Of a stretch of DNA of 64,000 nt, positions 1 through 9,493 are shown piece by piece. Position numbers and translations under genes: made by a program. The DNA is taken from assembly GCF_026262505.1 (NCBI RefSeq), contig NC_067207.1:33014082-33078081 (forward strand), written 5' to 3'. The notes beneath the pieces were generated by a model. That model had not been told where the DNA came from. It made no database searches and saw only the letters and a program-made list of their open reading frames with translations. The stretch comes from Trichomonas vaginalis G3 (Eukaryota; Parabasalia; Trichomonadida; Trichomonadidae). How positions within the stretch are numbered: position 1 is the stretch's first letter; every line of letters starts with the position of its first letter.

Positions 1-374
1 GTAATGGATGCCCTTCCGCAGTCAGTTGTTCTCTCACTACCGTTTGAAGCTTTGTATTAAAAACTTTCATGTCATCTCCTGTGTCTAGGTTCACATACAC
101 AGCAACAGGAAAACTATCTGCTTCTTTGTTTCATCATTATATCTCAAACATTAAAGTTCTTCAATAATATTGTTCTTCCTGCTGGAATACTTCGAACCTG
201 TCTGATTTCAATAGCTTTCTCACCTCCTACATACTCTACCCAGTGTCTTGGATATTCATAAGTATACTGACTTTCTTGAATTTTGGTTGGTTTCATCATA
301 ACATGTTCATAGTATATCTTTATACTCTTGTCAGTTAGACTCGGTGCTATGTTCTGAATATTTCTGACTTGCAT
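1..374 (-). CDS. Element A gene X, structural protein candidate, 5' part (cut by window edge)
   Basis: The start codon is at 372-374 and the gene runs leftward out of the window. It is the counterpart of the 294-residue protein at 29223-30104 in element B. The visible part holds the motif YPRHWVEY followed by KAIEIRQVRSIPAG, which recurs in two other genes (near 16062 and 57582), so this is a small protein family repeated within these elements. It is divergent from the packaging ATPase with only 16 bp between start codons. The function is unknown. A capsid-associated role is inferred only from position among virion genes. Confidence 0.6.
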
Positions 375-390
375 TTTTAATGGAGATAAA
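375..390. promoter_or_regulatory. Compact bidirectional promoter, gene X / ATPase (A)
   Basis: Only 16 bp separate the opposed start codons of gene X and the ATPase. The spacer is TTTTAATGGAGATAAA, close to an inverted copy of the spacer at 3354-3370. Any core promoter must therefore overlap the genes or sit within one DNA turn of both starts. The promoter role is inferred from the recurrence of this layout in all three elements. Confidence 0.5.
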
Positions 391-1284
391 ATGAAGCATT
401 TAATACATGACGTAGATGAAGACATGAATGAAACTACAGACAAACTTAACTCTTCTCTCATTCTTCCTTTCAGTAAGGACTATGAGTTCTGTTCAAATGG
501 TGTTTATTTCTATTGTGGAAAGATGGGTTCAGGTAAGACATTTAACCTCATTCGTCATATTCTTATAACAGAACGTTTAGGAAACGACTCTTACTATGAC
601 CAAATCATTATATCAGCAACTTCAGATTCAATGGATTCAACAGCGAAGACATTTATGTCAAAAGTTCAAGCCTCTGTCGTTAAAGTTCCAGACAGTGAAC
701 TCATTGAATTTCTTCAACGTTACATTCGACGTAAGAGGAAATATTATGCCATCGTTGAATTTATACAGTCCGGAATGCAAAAGACTTCAGAAGAGATGGA
801 AAGAATTATTGACAAACACCACTTACGTCAGTACTCAGGAGTTTACGATATGAAACGACTTACAAACTACATTCTGTCAAAACTTTCAAAATACCCCTTC
901 AAAAAATATCCATCAAACACTCTGCTCGTTTGTGACGACTTCGCCGGAAAAGGTTTAGTGTCAAAACCAGACTCACCATTAGCTAACATCATTACTAAAG
1001 TCAGACATTACCACTTAACTGTAGCAATACTTATGCAAACATGGAGGTTTTTAGCTTTAAACATAAAACGTCTCATAACTGACTTCGTTATCTTTCAAGG
1101 TTTCTCACGCTATGATATTGAACTCATTTGGAAACAGTCAGGTATAACATTACCTTTTGAAGAAATTTGGGAAGCATATAAGTCTCTCATCTCTCCTCGT
1201 TCATACCTTGAGATTCATATCATGACTAATACCATTAAAGTCAAAAATATTCCATGGGAACGACCACATTGTTTTAAAGTTTAA
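391..1284 (+). CDS. Packaging ATPase, FtsK/HerA (A32-like) family (A)
   Basis: The 297-residue P-loop ATPase would pump element DNA into capsids, as in Polintons and related double jelly-roll viruses. The Walker A motif GKMGSGKT lies near residue 45 and the Walker B NTLLVCDDFAG near residue 190. A following QTWRF stretch fits the sensor region of A32-like ATPases. The length is normal for the family. The gene is divergent from gene X and converges on the gene at 1274-1674, overlapping its end by about 11 bp. The copy in B at 28319-29206 is almost identical; the one in C at 44773-45648 is a distant homologue. Confidence 0.88.
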   Translation: MKHLIHDVDEDMNETTDKLNSSLILPFSKDYEFCSNGVYFYCGKMGSGKTFNLIRHILITERLGNDSYYDQIIISATSDSMDSTAKTFMSKVQASVVKVPDSELIEFLQRYIRRKRKYYAIVEFIQSGMQKTSEEMERIIDKHHLRQYSGVYDMKRLTNYILSKLSKYPFKKYPSNTLLVCDDFAGKGLVSKPDSPLANIITKVRHYHLTVAILMQTWRFLALNIKRLITDFVIFQGFSRYDIELIWKQSGITLPFEEIWEAYKSLISPRSYLEIHIMTNTIKVKNIPWERPHCFKV

Positions 1285-1674
1285 CCTTCAATTGACTGAT
1301 GGTAAACAAATTCCATGCATCTCTGTCGCCATTTCTGTTAATATTTTTGCTGTCATTCATATCATCCACTTCCCCATCCGTTAGCTTTTGAGGATATGCG
1401 TTAGAATAGCTGTTCTTAAATGAAGGCTTTTCACCTTTGAGAGCATAAACTCTATAACTTTCTGCATACTTTATGTTTGAACCTCCTGAGCCATCATTGA
1501 CATAAATTTTTATAGGCTTCCACCTTTGTTCATGTTCCTGCTTCTTCCCTTAGCTCTTTTGTTCAGTAGTTCTACATCTTTATACACAGCACCTGTCTCA
1601 GTGAATTCAACAATATTTTCATTCGTTAGCTTTACATTCAAACCCTTGTCGAGTATATTGTTCATTTCATACAT
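1274..1674 (-). pseudogene. Element A small conserved gene (133-residue family), broken
   Basis: This region corresponds to the 133-residue gene at 27921-28322 in B, which starts MYEMNNILDKG. It has no recognisable domain; it is rich in Asn and Lys with a basic stretch KRAKGRSRN. It overlaps the 3' end of the ATPase tail to tail and is divergent from the gene at 1700 with a 25-bp gap. The A copy looks broken (about one break). The function is unknown. Confidence 0.55.
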
Positions 1675-1699
1675 ATAAAAGGTTTTTATTCTATATGAA

Positions 1700-2312
1700 A
1701 TGAGAAGCAAATCCATCTTAGCTGGTGCCGTTAATGTTCCAATTGAACCAACATCAAATGTTGACTCACGAACGACAAACAATATTGTCATAAAGAACTA
1801 TAGTTCAGAGTGTTTGAAAGAACCAGAACCAGAGCTGAAATCCGTGAATTTAAACACAGCTTCAAACGCTAACGCTACATCAGATGTTAAGTTAGAGTAT
1901 CCACCACTGGACCAAGTTCTTTCAAGAGAAGCCAACGACAATCCTTACACAAATGTTCAAACAAATCCTTCAGATAACGTAGACCATTACCTTTTCAGTT
2001 ATACCAAACAATTTTACTCAAAGACGATAAGAAGCTTTTGACAAATCTTATAAGCAAGAACCAAATAATTCTAACAAAGGAGGACCTTGAAAATGTTATA
2101 TCACGAATAACAGGGAAACAATGTGTCATTGACTATCTCGACCCTGAAATCGAATGCTGTGGTCAAACTCCACTATTCATGAAAATAGGTAAATCCGCAT
2201 CATTGAAACACCAGGAACTACAGGAGTTGAGTTTAAGTATAAATATTCGAATGAATATACAAAACTTTCAACAGAATATAAACTTTGTTTGAAATATGTT
2301 TTAGTAAATTAA
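1700..2312 (+). pseudogene. Element A gene of the ECCGQ family, broken
   Basis: This is the counterpart of the 204-residue gene at 27281-27895 in B. A leading SKSILAGAVNVP segment and a later EIECCGQTPLFMKI segment are both echoed in element C near 41160-41758 (SKGLMAVADVKL and EPDIACCGVSYNVI), so the family is conserved between distant Polintons. The role is unknown; its place between ATPase and minor-capsid-like genes suggests a virion protein. The A copy has about two breaks. Confidence 0.55.
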
Positions 2313-2334
2313 AGCAGTCAGGAGGGCTCTTTGA

Positions 2335-2360
2335 GCCCATCTTGGCGCTTTGCGCCGTCA
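2335..2360. terminator. GC-rich hairpin between convergent genes (A)
   Basis: The inverted repeat GGCGCTTTGCGCC sits beside a GAGCCC-type arm between the 3' ends of two convergent genes. B keeps the same arrangement at 27233-27262, including GGGCTCAAAGAGCCC. It belongs with the GC-rich hairpins found elsewhere in these AT-rich elements. A role in 3'-end formation is only a guess. Confidence 0.35.
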
Positions 2361-2373
2361 GTCAAAAAAAATT

Positions 2374-2616
2374 TCAAGTTAGCAATTTGTAATATCTATC
2401 CAAAACTTCTTCAACAGTATCGAACTCATCTTCATAATGCAAACCTAATCTTATTGACTTGGTGCAGTTTTCACTAACACAATATTTTTCTGTTCTCTTG
2501 ACTGACATAACTAACTCATTTGTTTCATCAAACAGCAACAACCAAAGTTCATGACCTAATACATAACATTCATACTTTATATTTTTAGCTCTGAGTTCTC
2601 TTGTAAGCTGTTGCAT
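2374..2616 (-). CDS. Small conserved 80-residue protein (A)
   Basis: It starts MQQLTRELRAKNIKYECYVLG and is identical to the gene at 26978-27220 in B. Its start lies inside the 3' end of the minor-capsid-like gene, overlapping by 40 bp, an arrangement kept in both copies. It is acidic at the end (EDEFDTVEEVLDRYY). There is no recognisable domain and the function is unknown. Confidence 0.55.
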   Translation of the reverse strand: MQQLTRELRAKNIKYECYVLGHELWLLLFDETNELVMSVKRTEKYCVSENCTKSIRLGLHYEDEFDTVEEVLDRYYKLLT

Positions 2617-3353
2617 TTAATATTTTCTAAAAAGTCAACTTCAACAGTCATTCGCACTGGTGCCTTCAGTTCTACAGGCTCTCCTTGAAAGTCAACAAGT
2701 CTGAATTGCATGTCTTTCAAATTATGAGGACTAATGCGAACCCATTTACCTAAATGAGTTGCTATGACAGGAACGTTTGGAATGAACATTGAATTGACTG
2801 CATAACAGAAAGAACTTATATTCTACTGAACCTTTACTATTAACTCCTGAAATGCCTGTGACATTAGCTATTTTAGACTCAATGTATAAACAATTACCAT
2901 AACATACATATGGAACAGATTTCATCTCAATCGTTTTGTCAACACTTTTCAAAGGAAATGTCATATGGTATGCACCCAAAAGAAGTTGTACTCTATGACT
3001 CATTCGTGTTATCTTAAACTCCTTCGCATAACTGAACTTCAAAACTCCTGCAATAAGTTTAACATTCATTAAGTTTTCTTCGTTATCCTTGTTTATTGTA
3101 GTATTTATGAGAGCATTTAACACTCCAGCTAATGTTTCCATCTTATATTCTACATTATTGTGAAATCTTATTTCGTGCTTCTTTCCATCTATTTCAATCT
3201 CCATGAAATCTGTTTCATCTGTTATACGAATGAAGCGATAGTATTGAAGTCAACCATTCTGAATGCAAGCGCTTCATTCTGTAGACCTAAGTTTGTTTGT
3301 AGCTTTACTGTCCCGTATTCGTTTGGGTCTGTACTTTGCAAATAGAACAACAT
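2577..3353 (-). pseudogene. Minor capsid (penton-like) protein gene, broken (A)
   Basis: This is the counterpart of the 258-residue gene at 26241-27017 in B. The C-terminal segment FRLVDFQGEPVELKAPVRMTV has the look of the last strands of the single jelly-roll minor capsid protein of Polintons, and C has a matching LTLVDANFVPVKLLCPMYLSM near 42352-42411. It would sit at capsid vertices. It is divergent from the fibre gene with a 17-bp spacer. The A copy has about two breaks. Confidence 0.55.
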
Positions 3354-3370
3354 TTTATTCTCATTAAAAT
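3354..3370. promoter_or_regulatory. Compact bidirectional promoter, minor capsid / fibre (A)
   Basis: The 17-bp spacer TTTATTCTCATTAAAAT lies between opposed start codons and is repeated at 26224-26240 in B. It resembles the inverted spacer of the gene X/ATPase pair and the spacers at 41142-41159 and 57564-57581 in C. It contains TCATT, which fits the trichomonad initiator TCAYW on one strand. The promoter role is inferred. Confidence 0.5.
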
Positions 3371-6342
3371 ATGAGTATAGCTGCATATGCGTATGAAGCT
3401 GACAGAGCTAAACGTTTATATTTGGTCAATACTCTCTCACACTTACTGACAATATATTGTTATCACTGATGGAAATACTGAGAAATACATAAATGGAAGG
3501 ACTATGAAAAGTTGACCCTATTTTAACTCCATGTACTATGCCGTTTATAAAGGACGGTGAAATTATTGAAAAAGATAATACAACAGTATATAGGTCTGTT
3601 TATGAAGCATTAGAATATATGTTGAATCATAACCCAAAAAGATTTGACCCAAGCACTACACATGTGCAATGCCCTTTATTAAGGACGGTGAAATCGTAAG
3701 AGTTCCGGATTCAACGGTTTACACAGCTGTTCAAAACAGTTTACAAAACATTTTAGCGAATATCTTTAATTCAGAAACTACAGAAATAAAATTACCATAT
3801 ATAACAGATGCTAAAGAAATTAAATCAAAAACGACAACATTATTTACGTCACTTAATGATTTAATGACTTATATCATTAATATTCCTGCACCAACTACAG
3901 CATTTGATCCAAACTCGACGGTTTGCAGTGTACCTTTCATAAATGACAGTTCATTAATTGCTTTAAGGGATTCGACAGTAAATGAATCATTAAAGGCGTC
4001 ATTAATGAAATCATTGATTTTAATTCATTCACGAATACATATAATTCATTCATTAATGTTTCATATGCTTCTAAAGAAGGTGAGCCAAAAACTATCGATA
4101 AAGCGGTGTATGAAATAAAAGCATCAACGACGAAATTGAATTCGTTAACTTTTGACGGTGATAGTTTCGTTAATGACATAACATCGGGAAACAATTTTAA
4201 CGAAAGAATACTTAAAATCTCATGTTAGTGAGTTCGTTGAAATTGAAAAAGAAGGTGGAATTAAGTTCGATCCACTGAATTTCATTTTCAGCTTAGCGAA
4301 TGCGGGTGTTAGTTTCGCTGAATGGACAACTATACAAAGTGAAATAAATGCAATTGGACGTTTTTGGGGTCAAAAGCGGAATGAGTGAGCTTGTAAATGC
4401 TGCAAGAACATTAGGTGAAACAGGAAATTTTGTAGATGGTTTTAAAAGACTTGTTTCAAATGTTTTAACAAACACAAAGAAATTATTTTAGATATACCGT
4501 ACATAAGGACGGATTTTCGAACAGATAGCAACAAACCCTCCGGTTATGGCTGCGTTGATGATGGTTAGAGATATAAAAACCACGTAACGACGGGAACGAA
4601 GAACATGAACAACAGGATACTGGTCGGGTTATTCGAGACATTAAAACGTGTATCCTGAAGTTAATTGATTTATTTAGAGGAGTTAATGATTCAATTTCAA
4701 AACATTCTATAACCCTCGATGAAGAGAATAAATTAACAGATTATATATTCGTCATTATTGCAGAATTAATGAAGAGAATAAATGAAAAAGGAATTGGTGA
4801 TATCATTAATGTCAGCGATGTAATGATGAAAAGAAATTTTGACTCATTATTTACAAACCGAAACAGAATATAGTCTTTATGACGTAATTACAGAATTAAT
4901 GAAAAAGATTAATGATAATAAGAGTTCTGGCGGAAGAGTTGAATTAGAAGTGAATGATGTTAATGAGAAATTAGCCGAAAAAGCAGATAAAATGAGCTTT
5001 TAGCTCTGAGTGATAAAGTCAAGAACCATGTTCATTATATAACTTCAGACGAACAGATTATAACGGACTACCATGGATATTTAACACGAAGTGATGAAGC
5101 GAAGACAAAAAATGTTAATGAAAGAAGATATATAAATACATTGTGCTAAAGGTTATGACATAAGCTGTATGTACAGTATGATGTAGCTAAAGCACCAGAA
5201 GCATTTGGTTATACCGGTGAAATTTTGCCTCTACTTTCAATGTTAACGGTGTATTAGTTGAACCAAGATTTACTTTGAGAGTTAAGTCAAAAATAACGTT
5301 TGAAGATGCTATTAAAAGTAAAGCTGACAAAGTTGAACTCGAAGCAATGAACAAAGTTTTGAAATCTCATAAACACTACATCTCCGATATAAATGAACTT
5401 CAAGCTACATTAGACAGTAAAACTGACAAGAACCATACAAACGAATCCTTCACTACTGTTAGAGCAGACGATGTAATATTGAACTATACCCTTGGTTCAA
5501 GTGCACCTTTAGAGAATCCAAGTACAAGCGTAAAAGATACACTAAACAATTTAGATAACAGATGTATGAACATTGAAGATCATGCCAGAAACTTTGAAAC
5601 ACATGAACTACCAGCAATGTTAGATAAGAAAGCAGACAAAGAACATACACATAACTTCTTCTCAACTGTTGCTATAGAAAGTATTGAAGGAACGGTTGGC
5701 GGAACTGATGGGGATGCATTATATTGTAAACCTCCTAACTTTCCACAAGGTTTAACATCGAATGAAAACATAACAACGAATAAAAAAATTAGCTGTAAAA
5801 ATGTTTATGTCATGAGCAGTGAAAATAATGTTAAATTCACTGCTCAAGATTTATATGATAAGAAAGCAGACAAAACAGAGCTTCAAACATTAAAGACTGA
5901 AATACTTCAAACATTATATCCTATCGGTTCTATTTATACGTCAATGAACTCAACAAATCCAGCAACAGTTCTGGGTTTTGGTACGTGGCAGCAGATTGTA
6001 GACAAATTCTTATACTGTGCTAGATATTCAAAGACGGCAGGAGGTTCGAAGAAAATTAAAGAAGCAAACCTTCCACCGCACACTCATACAGGAACTACAA
6101 ACACAACAGGTAGTCATTCACATTCAATAACAAAAAGAGGTTATACAAATCTTGCAGCAGTTCGGATAGACAGGGAATGAATAGATATGATATTTCAAGT
6201 GACCCAGTAGATTCAAGCGCAGGTATTTTCTGTGGAACCACAGGAAATCATTCACACACTTTCACAACAAATCCAACAGGCTCGGGTGCAGATTATATGC
6301 CACCATTTATGACTGTATTCGCATGGTATAGAGTTCATTGAA
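3371..6342 (+). pseudogene. Tail-fibre-like protein with phage tail-collar domain, broken (A)
   Basis: This is a long fibre gene, the counterpart of 23264-26223 in B. The shaft carries repeated ADK-HTH type units (KADKxEL, HTHxSFTTV). The end has the tail-collar signature seen in bacteriophage fibres: YPIGSIYTSMNS, then a GTWQQIVDKFLYC segment, LPPHTHTG, SHSHS and finally YMPPFMTVFAWYRVH. In phages such proteins bind the host surface; a receptor-binding role here is inferred. The A copy is clearly a fossil with about ten breaks. Confidence 0.7.
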
Positions 6343-6381
6343 CGCGCTTGAGCCTTGAATAAAATCTTTAACTTTACATAA

Positions 6382-7467
6382 ATGAGCTTGAAAGAAGTAT
6401 TCGAACAACATCCATGGAGGTCATTTAAGAAGTTCAATGAAGCTGCAAAGAGTTGGGGATTTACTAACAGAGCTGAAGTGAAAAGGTTCTTTGACAAAAA
6501 TGTTGTACATCAAACAAAAATAAACCCTTACGACTACTTTTTACCAATTTACTCCAACACTCCTGACGCATACCAATTTGACACTCTCATTCAAAGCAGA
6601 AAAGGAGGACATAAACCATTCCTCATCTTCATTAATGTTAACACTCGTAAAGCATATGCATATCCAATGAAAAATAAAGGAACTCGTGAAGTGTTAAGAG
6701 TTTTACAAAAGTTTGTAGCAGAACATAGCCCAAGTACTTTAACATCAGACCAAGACAGTGCATACCTCAGCAATGAAATCACAGATTTTCTCATTAAGCA
6801 TAACATAACTCACTACACTACTGAAGACCATAACCATAACATACTCGGCATCATAAACCGCTTCATAAGAACGCTCAGAGATTTAAATCAAGAGCGAGAC
6901 TTTACCGAAGAAACAATGAAACATTTTCTCGAAGTATATAATTCCTCAACACATTCTACAACAGGACATACACCAAATTCAATGACACAACAACAAGAAG
7001 AAAAGTATATACAAAAGAAACGAAGCCAAACACAAAATATCAGAAATTCAACACAATTTACCCTCATTCCTGGTACAAAAGTTCGTGTAGTTCTTGACGA
7101 CAAACCGTTGACAAAGAAACGTTTAAGGTTAAGTAGAAACTATTATATCGTAGACTCTACGCAAGGTAATGGATATCTTATAAAAGCTGCTGACGACTCT
7201 ATTGCGTTTTACCCTCGACATAAATTAGTTGAAAGTAGTAATGGCAAACTTGCTGAAACCATTGACGAAGCAAAGCGAGGAGTGGTTATTGAAATACTTG
7301 GCTATAACATAAACGATGACACTTATAAAGTAAGATATGAAGGAGGCGTTGAAGATGTTATACCATCTAAGAACTTGAGAGAGTCAAAGTCAACACATCT
7401 GGGACCATTAGAGCGGGAGTACTGGAAAGACAAAAATAAGCCAGAAAGAATAAGAAAATTCTTCTAA
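6382..7467 (+). CDS. Polinton integrase (retroviral-type DDE) (A)
   Basis: The 361-residue integrase would insert the element into DNA. A helical N-terminus is followed by the catalytic core, with DAYQFDTLIQ near residue 60 and TLTSDQDSAYLSNE near residue 120, then INRFIRTLRDLNQERDF, a typical integrase helix. The C-terminal part has an SH3-like stretch (GTKVRVVLDDK to YYIVDST) and a chromodomain-like segment near residue 318 (DTYKVRYEGG) ending VIPSKNLRE. It lies 39 bp after the fibre gene on the same strand. The B copy (22138-23223) differs by only a few residues. Confidence 0.85.
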   Translation: MSLKEVFEQHPWRSFKKFNEAAKSWGFTNRAEVKRFFDKNVVHQTKINPYDYFLPIYSNTPDAYQFDTLIQSRKGGHKPFLIFINVNTRKAYAYPMKNKGTREVLRVLQKFVAEHSPSTLTSDQDSAYLSNEITDFLIKHNITHYTTEDHNHNILGIINRFIRTLRDLNQERDFTEETMKHFLEVYNSSTHSTTGHTPNSMTQQQEEKYIQKKRSQTQNIRNSTQFTLIPGTKVRVVLDDKPLTKKRLRLSRNYYIVDSTQGNGYLIKAADDSIAFYPRHKLVESSNGKLAETIDEAKRGVVIEILGYNINDDTYKVRYEGGVEDVIPSKNLRESKSTHLGPLEREYWKDKNKPERIRKFF

Positions 7468-7569
7468 ACTTTTTCATTAGATGTAAATCAGACATGAATG
7501 AGAACAGTCATGATATCATTAATGGTACCATTTATTTTTGTCATAAATTTACACCAAAAATATATTTTA

Positions 7570-7616
7570 GGTGAAGAGGTGAGATCTCACCCGTTTTTTC
7601 ACCTCTTTTTTCACCC
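7570..7616. repeat. Palindromic repeat P, left bracket of orf320 (A)
   Basis: This copy of an interspersed repeat reads AGGTGAAGAGGTGAGATCTC followed by CACC and two runs of TTTTTTCACC. The core GGTGAGATCTCACC is a perfect palindrome. The orientation here is opposite to the copy at 8651-8703, so the two form an inverted pair around orf320. Further copies stand at many intergenic places in A, B and C. Confidence 0.7.
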
Positions 7617-7683
7617 TCATGAATTTTCATGAATTTCCTTAAGATAGAAAAAATAAAGTTAGTTTTATTTTTATTTATTTTTT

Positions 7684-7701
7684 TATTTTGTATGTAAAGA
7701 T
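7684..7701 (+). promoter_or_regulatory. Shared leader motif before orf320 (A)
   Basis: TTTTGTATGTAAAGA stands directly before the start codon. Nearly the same leader precedes the two KilA-N genes (8795-8812 and 9494-9511) and the matching genes in B. Three neighbouring genes with the same 5' box suggest joint regulation. The box contains GTATGT, like a trichomonad 5' splice site, but no matching 3' splice element follows. Confidence 0.5.
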
Positions 7702-8651
7702 ATGATTTCAACAATCGGCACAACAACAATTCAAGCCGCGAACACTGTCCACAACAGCACCAAACTCGCTAGTCATGAATCCTACGTCAATGTTAGTAGA
7801 ATGAAAAACTTCATTCCTTCTTCATATACTTTCGAAACAAAAATCCAGAAGATAAAGCAAGAACTGTTAACAAGTAATTTAGACTGTACCGCACAGGATG
7901 AAGAAAATGAAGAATATCTTTATGACATGCAGGACCTCATCGACCATTTACCTAAACTACCTGAAATTCAGCAACAAAAACTAACCATTCCCGAATTTGA
8001 CGAAATTGAAGTCAAAGCAACTGACTCAGTAGAAATAAAGAAGTTCATACGAAAGGTAAACTATGAGTTTCTAGGATATCATTGCAACCATAAAGTTATG
8101 GACAAAGATTGCGACATGGTTTATAAAAATATTTCTGACCTTTACAAATCCGAAGAATTTAAGACATACGATAACTTTGTTTCATTAGTTGCAAAATGTG
8201 TATGGCAGATAAGAGATAAAGATAGAAGAGGTAAGTATGGAATGAACAGATAAAACCAGCAGCTTTTGAGTTAAAGAAAACCATTGACGCCTTAGTTGTT
8301 CTAGCTGGTTTTATTTCAATGTATAACGCAAAAATGCCGCAATGTTCAAAATGTAAAGCAGCAATAAGAAAATATAACTACTCAGTCAAAGAGATAGAAA
8401 GAATGCGAAACGACTATGCAGACTTAAAGAAAGAAGCAGAAAAGCCAGCAGAAGATAAAATGGATATGTTGACATTTCTTAATAAAAACTATCCAACAGC
8501 AGAAGATTTCCTTCTGTCTGACGTCAAGAAGAAATATAAAGAGACTTTCGGCATGATTAAAACATTCGATGTACTAAAAGAAGAAATAGAAGCTACGAAA
8601 TTGTTTAGGATTTCAAATATACATCGTACAATTCATGTAAAACGCTTGTGA
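7702..8651 (+). pseudogene. orf320, unknown conserved gene, broken (A)
   Basis: This is the counterpart of the whole 320-residue gene at 20907-21869 in B and of 46031-46943 in C. Visible features are a conserved leucine- and glutamate-rich first half (FIPSSYTFETKIQKIKQELL; DSVEIKKFIRKVNYEFLG), an HCNHKVMDKDCDM stretch, and a PQCSKCKA zinc-knuckle-like CxxC followed by a charged helix. It is bracketed by inverted copies of palindromic repeat P. It is far more conserved between A/B and C than their ATPases are. The function is unknown. The A copy has about one or two breaks. Confidence 0.65.
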
Positions 8652-8703
8652 AAAAACAGGTGAAAAAAGGTGAAAAACGGGTGAGATCTCACCTCTTCAC
8701 CTA
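8651..8703. repeat. Palindromic repeat P, right bracket of orf320 (A)
   Basis: GGTGAAAAAAGGTGAAAAAC is followed by the palindromic core GGGTGAGATCTCACCTCTTC. It begins at the stop codon of orf320, in inverted orientation to 7570-7616. Confidence 0.7.
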
Positions 8704-8794
8704 AACATTATTTTTGCTGAAAAATGACCAAATTTCATGAATTTTCATAAAAGATAAAAATAAAGTTAGTTTTATTTTTATTTATTTTTTTATC

Positions 8795-8812
8795 TTGTAT
8801 GTAAAGACAGTA
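8795..8812 (+). promoter_or_regulatory. Shared leader motif before KilA-N gene (A)
   Basis: TTGTATGTAAAGACAGTA stands directly before the ATG and is identical to the leader at 9494-9511. It follows the T-rich stretch TTTTTATTTATTTTTTTATC. Confidence 0.5.
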
Positions 8813-9424
8813 ATGTCAAACATTGAGTTTGAAACAGTAAGAAAGATTGACAATGACACCAAAGTGGTTAGAATTGGTGATTTAAACGTAAGATACTGTA
8901 AGAAATACAACAAATATTCTTTGTCAGACATTATAACACCTTCTGGAAAGAAAACAAAGGACTGGGTTAGAATTGCTTCTACTCAGAAAATTTTGACAAG
9001 AAATCCTGAGCTCATGATATCGGTAAGATTCTATGGAACTACAGCATATCTCATTGACAAAAGTCTTATACCAATAATTCTTCTGTGGATTGACCCTGTT
9101 GTTGGATATAACTTCATAACTTATGGTTCATTCGACTCAGAACGTTGCAGTGAAGGCTTACTTTACATCGTTCAGAAACCGAAGGACTTCAATACAAAGA
9201 GATATAAGATAGGAAGAACATATAATATAACTCAAAGATATGACAGTACAGTCAATAGAGTCAAGGTTGTGTTCGTTAATGATATGAGAGCCGCAGAAAC
9301 AGAACTACTCGAAAAGTTTGAGAAAATGTATGGTGCTCCCATAAAAGGTAAAGAAACGTTTGAAGTAGATGAGATAGATAAAGCTATAAAATTATTTGAC
9401 GAAGTTGCTGAAAAATACATGTAA
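8813..9424 (+). CDS. KilA-N / T5orf172 (GIY-YIG-like) protein (A)
   Basis: The 203-residue protein has two recognisable parts. The first 100 residues look like a KilA-N DNA-binding domain (YSLSDIITPSGKKTKDWVRI, then LIPIILLWIDPVVGYNF). The second half resembles the T5orf172 domain, a GIY-YIG relative: GLLYIVQKPKDF, YKIGRTYNITQRYDS, then AAETELLEKFEKMY and GKETFEVD. Such fusions are common in large DNA viruses and phages, where roles in regulation or DNA processing are suspected. The ATG at 8813 is used because it follows the shared leader. The same gene in B is interrupted by two elements. Confidence 0.72.
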   Translation: MSNIEFETVRKIDNDTKVVRIGDLNVRYCKKYNKYSLSDIITPSGKKTKDWVRIASTQKILTRNPELMISVRFYGTTAYLIDKSLIPIILLWIDPVVGYNFITYGSFDSERCSEGLLYIVQKPKDFNTKRYKIGRTYNITQRYDSTVNRVKVVFVNDMRAAETELLEKFEKMYGAPIKGKETFEVDEIDKAIKLFDEVAEKYM

Positions 9425-9493
9425 AGCGTTTATTTTTGTCTTTTGTGAAAGTCAGAAAATAACGCTAATTTTTTCCTAACAAAAATTTTTATC

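Noticed and set aside
6591-7103. Antisense open frames across the integrase genes (also 22502-23014)
   Set aside because: They mirror the integrase in both copies and have Cys/Leu-rich antisense composition.
7684-7701. GTATGT as a 5' splice site of an intron
   Set aside because: No trichomonad-type 3' element (ACTAAC...CAG) follows within a sensible distance and the reading frame begins immediately; better seen as a leader motif.
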